From: a bacterium
GTDB taxonomy: Bacteria; DYJV01; JALVYZ01
Direction of reading: 5' to 3'
Assembly (NCBI GenBank): GCA_027037705.1
Contig: JALVYZ010000240.1
Span: 1 to 11,300, forward strand
Length of the DNA: 11,300 nucleotides
This document shows, piece after piece, positions 7,563-11,300 of the stretch (position 1 is its first letter; each line of letters starts with the position of its first letter). The notes beneath the pieces were generated by a model. It was not told the DNA's origin, did not search any database, and saw nothing but the letters and a program-made list of their open reading frames with translations. A program made the translations under genes and the position numbers.

Positions 7563-8234
7563 GACTCCTTCAGCATAATTCTCAAGTTTTTCAATATCCA
7601 CTATCTTTATTAAATTCCCATCCATCTCAATAATATTATCATTTTTAAATCTTAAAAAAATTCTTGACAATGTTTCTGGTGTTGTTCCAAGGACATTTGC
7701 AAGCATTTTTTTAGGAATTTCCAGTTCAAACATTTCATTCTCATTATTCTTCCTGTAAAGATACAATAAATATTCAGATAATCTTGAAGGGACTTCTTTT
7801 AATGAAAGGCTTTCAATAATTTTAGTAAAAACATATAGTCTTCTTGATAAAAGACCTATAATTTTTAATGATATTTCTGGAATTTCTCTAAGTAAATTAA
7901 TAAATAATTCTCTGTCAAAATAAACAACCTCGGAATCCTCAACTGCTTCTGCATTAGCAGGGAATTTACCACTAACAAAAGCTGGAACTTCTCCAAAAGG
8001 TTCATGAGCACTAAAAATATGAAGAATATATTCTTTTCCATCAAAAGATAATTTATAAATTTTTACTTTCCCTGATTTTACAATATAAAATCCCTTTGCT
8101 GGCTCTCCTTCATTGAAAATTATTTCACTTTTCTTAAAATTTAAAACTTTTGCAATTTTATTTAAAGCAAAATAATGAGGCTTTTCAAGAGATGAAAAAA
8201 TAAAAGTTTTTTTTAGAAAATCTGTAAAATCCAT
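7554..8234 (-). CDS. Crp/Fnr-family transcriptional regulator with FNR-type recognition helix
   Basis: This 226-residue regulator has an N-terminal cyclic-nucleotide-binding-like beta-roll (about 12-125, with I-I-F-N-E-G-E-P-A-K-G-F-Y-I-V-K-S-G and E-P-F-G-E-V), a dimerisation helix (about 120-145) and a winged helix-turn-helix (about 170-210). The recognition helix reads P-E-T-L-S-R-I-F (186-193); Glu187, Ser190 and Arg191 match the E-x2-S-R pattern by which FNR reads TTGAT, rather than the R-E-x3-R of CRP. There is no cysteine anywhere, so it cannot carry an FNR-type Fe-S cluster. The segment F-P-A-N-A-E-A lacks the Arg-Ser pair CRP uses for cAMP and resembles heme/NO-sensing DNR-like proteins; the effector is unknown. 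Its ATG directly follows the cooT stop (TAA-ATG, no gap). Its 3' end overlaps that of the convergent TonB-receptor gene by 9 bp. A matching palindrome lies upstream of this unit at 8852-8871. Confidence 0.92.
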   Translation of the reverse strand: MDFTDFLKKTFIFSSLEKPHYFALNKIAKVLNFKKSEIIFNEGEPAKGFYIVKSGKVKIYKLSFDGKEYILHIFSAHEPFGEVPAFVSGKFPANAEAVEDSEVVYFDRELFINLLREIPEISLKIIGLLSRRLYVFTKIIESLSLKEVPSRLSEYLLYLYRKNNENEMFELEIPKKMLANVLGTTPETLSRIFLRFKNDNIIEMDGNLIKIVDIEKLENYAEGVLK

Positions 8235-8423
8235 TTAACTTTTTTCAATTATTACTTCATGTTTTAATAAATCCATCTCTTTAATTTTACCTTTTACAAA
8301 CTCCTGTTCTCCAAATAAATTTTGAAAATAAACTTTATCTCCTTCTTTAGTTATTATAAATGCTGCTTCCATTAATTTTTTTAATTCATCACCATCTTTG
8401 TAAAATACATTTGCTTCACACAT
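8235..8423 (-). CDS. cooT: CooT-family small nickel-binding protein
   Basis: This 62-residue cytoplasmic protein begins Met-Cys-Glu-Ala-Asn-Val. The M-C start, E-G-D-K-V-Y-F-x-N-L-F-G-E-Q in the middle and a K-G-K-I-K-E-M-D-L-x2-H stretch near the end are the family pattern I recognise for CooT. In Rhodospirillum rubrum, CooT is a dimeric nickel-binding protein needed for CO dehydrogenase maturation, with Cys2 as the key ligand. The start at 8423 was chosen because it gives Cys2 and has GAGGAG seven bases upstream. A longer frame from the ATG at 8447 would bury this Cys and overlap the previous gene more. It overlaps the DUF3842 gene by 8 bp and abuts the regulator gene. No CODH gene is in the window, so the nickel target is unknown. 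Confidence 0.85.
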   Translation of the reverse strand: MCEANVFYKDGDELKKLMEAAFIITKEGDKVYFQNLFGEQEFVKGKIKEMDLLKHEVIIEKS

Positions 8424-8838
8424 TGATATACTCCTCAAGTTTTTCAATTAATTTATCTATCATATGAGGCAATGGTTCTTGCTCAATTCCTATAACTTCA
8501 ATATTCTCTTGTGTAAAAGGCAACAAAAATTTTTTTGCACTACTCATAGAAATAGCAGTCGCCATTTCAGGTGTTAATTCTCCAAGCATTGAGTTGCCAA
8601 TAATTATTGAAATAGGACCTATAATAATATCCATTTTATTAAGTAGGATTTTTACAGGATTTTCTCCTGTTGCTCCTTTATTTGCTTTTGCTTTTAACAT
8701 AGCACTTGTAGCTATAGAATTAGTCCCAATTGCAATAATTTCAATTTTATCCAAAAATTTTTCTCTTAATTTTTTTATTATTGCACTTCCTATTCCACCA
8801 CCTTGACCATCAATAACACAAATTTTTAATTTTCCCAT
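8416..8838 (-). CDS. DUF3842 family Rossmann-like protein, function unknown
   Basis: This 140-residue soluble protein opens with I-C-V-I-D-G-Q-G-G-G-I-G (6-17), a glycine-rich loop after a first beta strand as in nucleotide-binding Rossmann folds. It then has I-I-A-I-G-T-N-S-I-A-T-S-A-M-L-K-A and K-G-A-T-G-E-N-P, followed by I-I-G-P-I-S-I-I-I and S-M-L-G-E-L-T-P-E-M-A-x-A-I. These segments match the DUF3842 family as I know it, found mostly in anaerobes; no member has an established function to my knowledge. The length fits. The start has AGGA at 8849-8852, ten bases upstream. The 3' end overlaps cooT by 8 bp and the gene lies 41 bp after ahcY. The tight link to cooT suggests a role in nickel or one-carbon metabolism, but this is inference only. 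Confidence 0.87.
   Translation of the reverse strand: MGKLKICVIDGQGGGIGSAIIKKLREKFLDKIEIIAIGTNSIATSAMLKAKANKGATGENPVKILLNKMDIIIGPISIIIGNSMLGELTPEMATAISMSSAKKFLLPFTQENIEVIGIEQEPLPHMIDKLIEKLEEYINV
8431..8436 (-). promoter_or_regulatory. Shine-Dalgarno site that sets the cooT start
   Basis: On the minus strand GAGGAG stands seven bases before the ATG at 8423, inside the last codons of the DUF3842 gene. It supports the Met-Cys start of CooT over the in-frame ATG eight codons upstream at 8447. Confidence 0.8.
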
Positions 8839-8851
8839 AAATATTTATTCC

Positions 8852-8871
8852 TTTTTGAATTATATCAAAAA
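8852..8871 (-). promoter_or_regulatory. FNR-type palindrome enclosing a -10 box, upstream of DUF3842-cooT-crp
   Basis: On the minus strand the site reads TTTTTGA-TATAAT-TCAAAAA: two perfect 7-bp inverted arms around a 6-bp centre. Its core TTGAT-ATAA-TTCAA (8855-8868) differs by one base from the FNR consensus TTGAT-N4-ATCAA, and its centre is a perfect -10 hexamer. No good -35 is visible 16-18 bp upstream. The downstream crp/fnr gene encodes the matching E-x2-S-R recognition helix, so autoregulation, probably repression because the box covers the -10, is likely. A start expected near 8852 would leave a leader of only about 14 bases, which is a weakness of the promoter reading. Confidence 0.5.
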
Positions 8872-8879
8872 TTTTATAT

Positions 8880-10259
<1,380 letters not shown>

Positions 10260-10267
10260 CAAAACAA

Positions 10268-10720
10268 TTATATATCAATAATCATTGCGACTTCATCACA
10301 TTCCGGAAATTTAGGACAATTTACACATTCAGCCCAAACTTTATGTGGCAATTCTTTTTTGTCAATAATTTTAAATCCTCTATTTTTAAAAAAATTAATA
10401 TTGTAAGTTAATACAAAAACTTGTTTTAATTTAAGTTCTTTTGCATCACTAATACATGCCTCAACTAATTTTGAGCCATATCCCTTTTTTAAATATTTTT
10501 CTTTTACACATAATGATCTTATTTCTCCTAAGTATTCCCAGCATACATGCAATGAGCCAATTCCAACTACTTCTTTTTTATCTTCAAGAATAAAAAAATC
10601 TCTTATATTGTCGTAAATATTACTCATTGTCCTTTCTAATAAAAGGCCTTTTTTACTATATTCTGAAATTAAATTATAAATTATTTTTACATCTTCAACA
10701 GTAGCTCTTCTCAGCTTCAT
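10268..10720 (-). CDS. GNAT acetyltransferase, short ArgA-like (probable N-acetylglutamate synthase)
   Basis: This 150-residue single-domain GNAT protein begins with the family opening L-R-R-A-T-V-E-D-V. It has a G-L-L-L-x-R patch (25-30), the core strand E-I-R-S-L-C-V (66-72) and the acetyl-CoA loop K-K-G-Y-G-S (78-83). It continues with V-F-V-L-T-Y, F-F-K-N-R-G-F and L-P-H-K-V-W-A-E (124-131). The tail has Cys132, Cys135 and Cys141 in C-x2-C-x5-C. This pattern matches the stand-alone short ArgA proteins that acetylate glutamate as the first step of arginine synthesis in several anaerobes. The assignment rests on recalled family features, and another amine acetyltransferase is possible. The gene overlaps recN by 26 bp and has AAGGA eight bases before the ATG, so it is probably co-transcribed with recN. 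No arginine genes are nearby. Confidence 0.8.
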   Translation of the reverse strand: MKLRRATVEDVKIIYNLISEYSKKGLLLERTMSNIYDNIRDFFILEDKKEVVGIGSLHVCWEYLGEIRSLCVKEKYLKKGYGSKLVEACISDAKELKLKQVFVLTYNINFFKNRGFKIIDKKELPHKVWAECVNCPKFPECDEVAMIIDI

Positions 10721-11300
10721 TTAATAATTCCTTTGCACTGATTTTAGATTTTTCAGAAATATTTCCAGAAATCATTCTTGAAATTTCTTCAATTCTTTCT
10801 TTATCATTTAATTTTTTAATTTTAGTAAAAGTTTTTCCATTTTCTATTATTTTAAAAACTTTATAATGATTATCTGCAAATGCTGCAACTTGAGGGAAAT
10901 GCGTTATTGCAAAAACTTGATGATTTTTGCTTATTTTTTTTAACAACTTGCCTATTACAAAAGCAGTTTTTCCTCCTGTTCCAGAATCTATCTCATCAAA
11001 AACAAGAACTGGAATTTTTAAAAACTCACTTAAAAAACTTTTTAAAGCAAGCATTATTCTTGACCTTTCCCCACCTGAAGCCACTAAAGTTATTGGCTTG
11101 GGTTCTTCTCCTTCATTTGTTGATATTAGAAACTCTAATCCTGTTTTACCTGTTTCTATTATGTTATCTAACTTTTTTATATCCACGACAAATTTAACAT
11201 ATTCCATATTTAATTCTTTTAAAATTTTCACAATTTCATTTTCAAACTTTTCTTTGTTTTGCAATCTTATGTTGTGGATATTATTAGCAAGATCATTTAA
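10695..11300 (-). CDS. recN: DNA repair ATPase RecN, C-terminal part (5' end outside the window)
   Basis: The frame is open to the window edge, so the gene starts beyond 11300; the TTG at 11264 is internal. The 201 visible residues cover the end of the coiled coil (L-x2-L-R/K-x-L-N-M style) and the second half of the SMC-like ATPase head. They include E-F-L-I-S-T-N-E-G-E, the ABC signature S-G-G-E-R-S-R-I-M-L-A-L-K, and Walker B V-L-V-F-D-E-I-D-S-G-T-G-G-K-T-A. The H-loop region H-Q-V-F-A-I-T-H-F-P-Q-V-A-A-F-A-D follows, then I-S-R-M-I-S-G near the end. RecN loads at double-strand breaks and helps recombination. The signature has Arg where the more usual RecN form has Leu (S-G-G-E-L-S-R), and G-T-G-G-K replaces G-I-S-G-R. 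The stop lies 26 bp inside the acetyltransferase gene. Confidence 0.95.
   Translation of the reverse strand, partial: LNDLANNIHNIRLQNKEKFENEIVKILKELNMEYVKFVVDIKKLDNIIETGKTGLEFLISTNEGEEPKPITLVASGGERSRIMLALKSFLSEFLKIPVLVFDEIDSGTGGKTAFVIGKLLKKISKNHQVFAITHFPQVAAFADNHYKVFKIIENGKTFTKIKKLNDKERIEEISRMISGNISEKSKISAKELLNEAEKSYC

Noticed and set aside
7554-8234. The Crp/Fnr protein as CooA, the CO sensor that controls coo genes
   Set aside because: CooA needs its heme ligands Cys75 and His77; this protein has no Cys, and Val83 aligns with the CooA His. It only shares the family.
8594-8806. Plus-strand 70-codon open frame opposite DUF3842
   Set aside because: Low-complexity Ile/Ala/Pro shadow of the well-recognised minus-strand gene.
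10880-11197. Plus-strand 105-codon open frame opposite recN
   Set aside because: It is a Leu/Phe-rich shadow of the recN ATPase domain, with no ribosome site or recognisable domain.

Overview
The window is strongly A+T-rich, almost fully coding, and comes from a Gram-negative (diderm) bacterium: it encodes a TonB-dependent outer-membrane receptor ending in a terminal Phe and a Wzm-type surface-polysaccharide exporter. A short, archaeal/Thermotoga-type S-adenosylhomocysteinase, a CooT nickel-binding protein, a DUF3842 protein and an FNR-type regulator suggest an anaerobe or microaerophile from a deep or thermophile-rich lineage. A Deferribacterota-like or similar low-GC phylum is only a guess; no rRNA or tRNA is present to place it.

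Plus strand, 1-7562: six genes run without any intergenic gap, every junction being a short overlap. The first is the end of a two-domain glycosyltransferase (GT2 remnant plus complete GT4), followed by a Wzm-like ABC-2 permease. These two belong to an O-antigen or surface-glycan locus that continues upstream. They are followed by a self-contained sensing/uptake cassette: an exported ABC_sub_bind (DUF534-like) solute-binding protein with no ABC permease or ATPase beside it, a membrane histidine kinase, an NtrC-type sigma-54 activator and a TonB-dependent receptor. I infer that the binding protein feeds ligand information to the kinase, which controls uptake genes including the receptor.

Minus strand, 7554-11300 (reading right to left): the C-terminal third of RecN; a short ArgA-like GNAT acetyltransferase with a C-terminal Cys cluster; S-adenosylhomocysteinase (AhcY); then a tight three-gene unit of DUF3842 protein, CooT and a Crp/Fnr regulator. 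The two strands converge with a 9-bp overlap of the TonB-receptor and crp/fnr stop ends, leaving no room for an ordinary terminator.

The most interesting signals are: (1) the orphan binding protein, kinase, NtrC and TonB-receptor cassette; (2) the DUF3842-CooT-Crp/Fnr unit, whose regulator has the FNR recognition-helix residues E-x2-S-R; (3) a perfect 7-bp-arm palindrome matching an FNR-type box (TTGAT-N4-TTCAA, one base off consensus) and enclosing a perfect TATAAT, located in the 41-bp gap just ahead of that unit, which predicts autoregulation. Total non-coding sequence is only about 100 bp (8839-8879 and 10206-10267). I saw no tRNA, rRNA, CRISPR array, insertion sequence or clear hairpin terminator.
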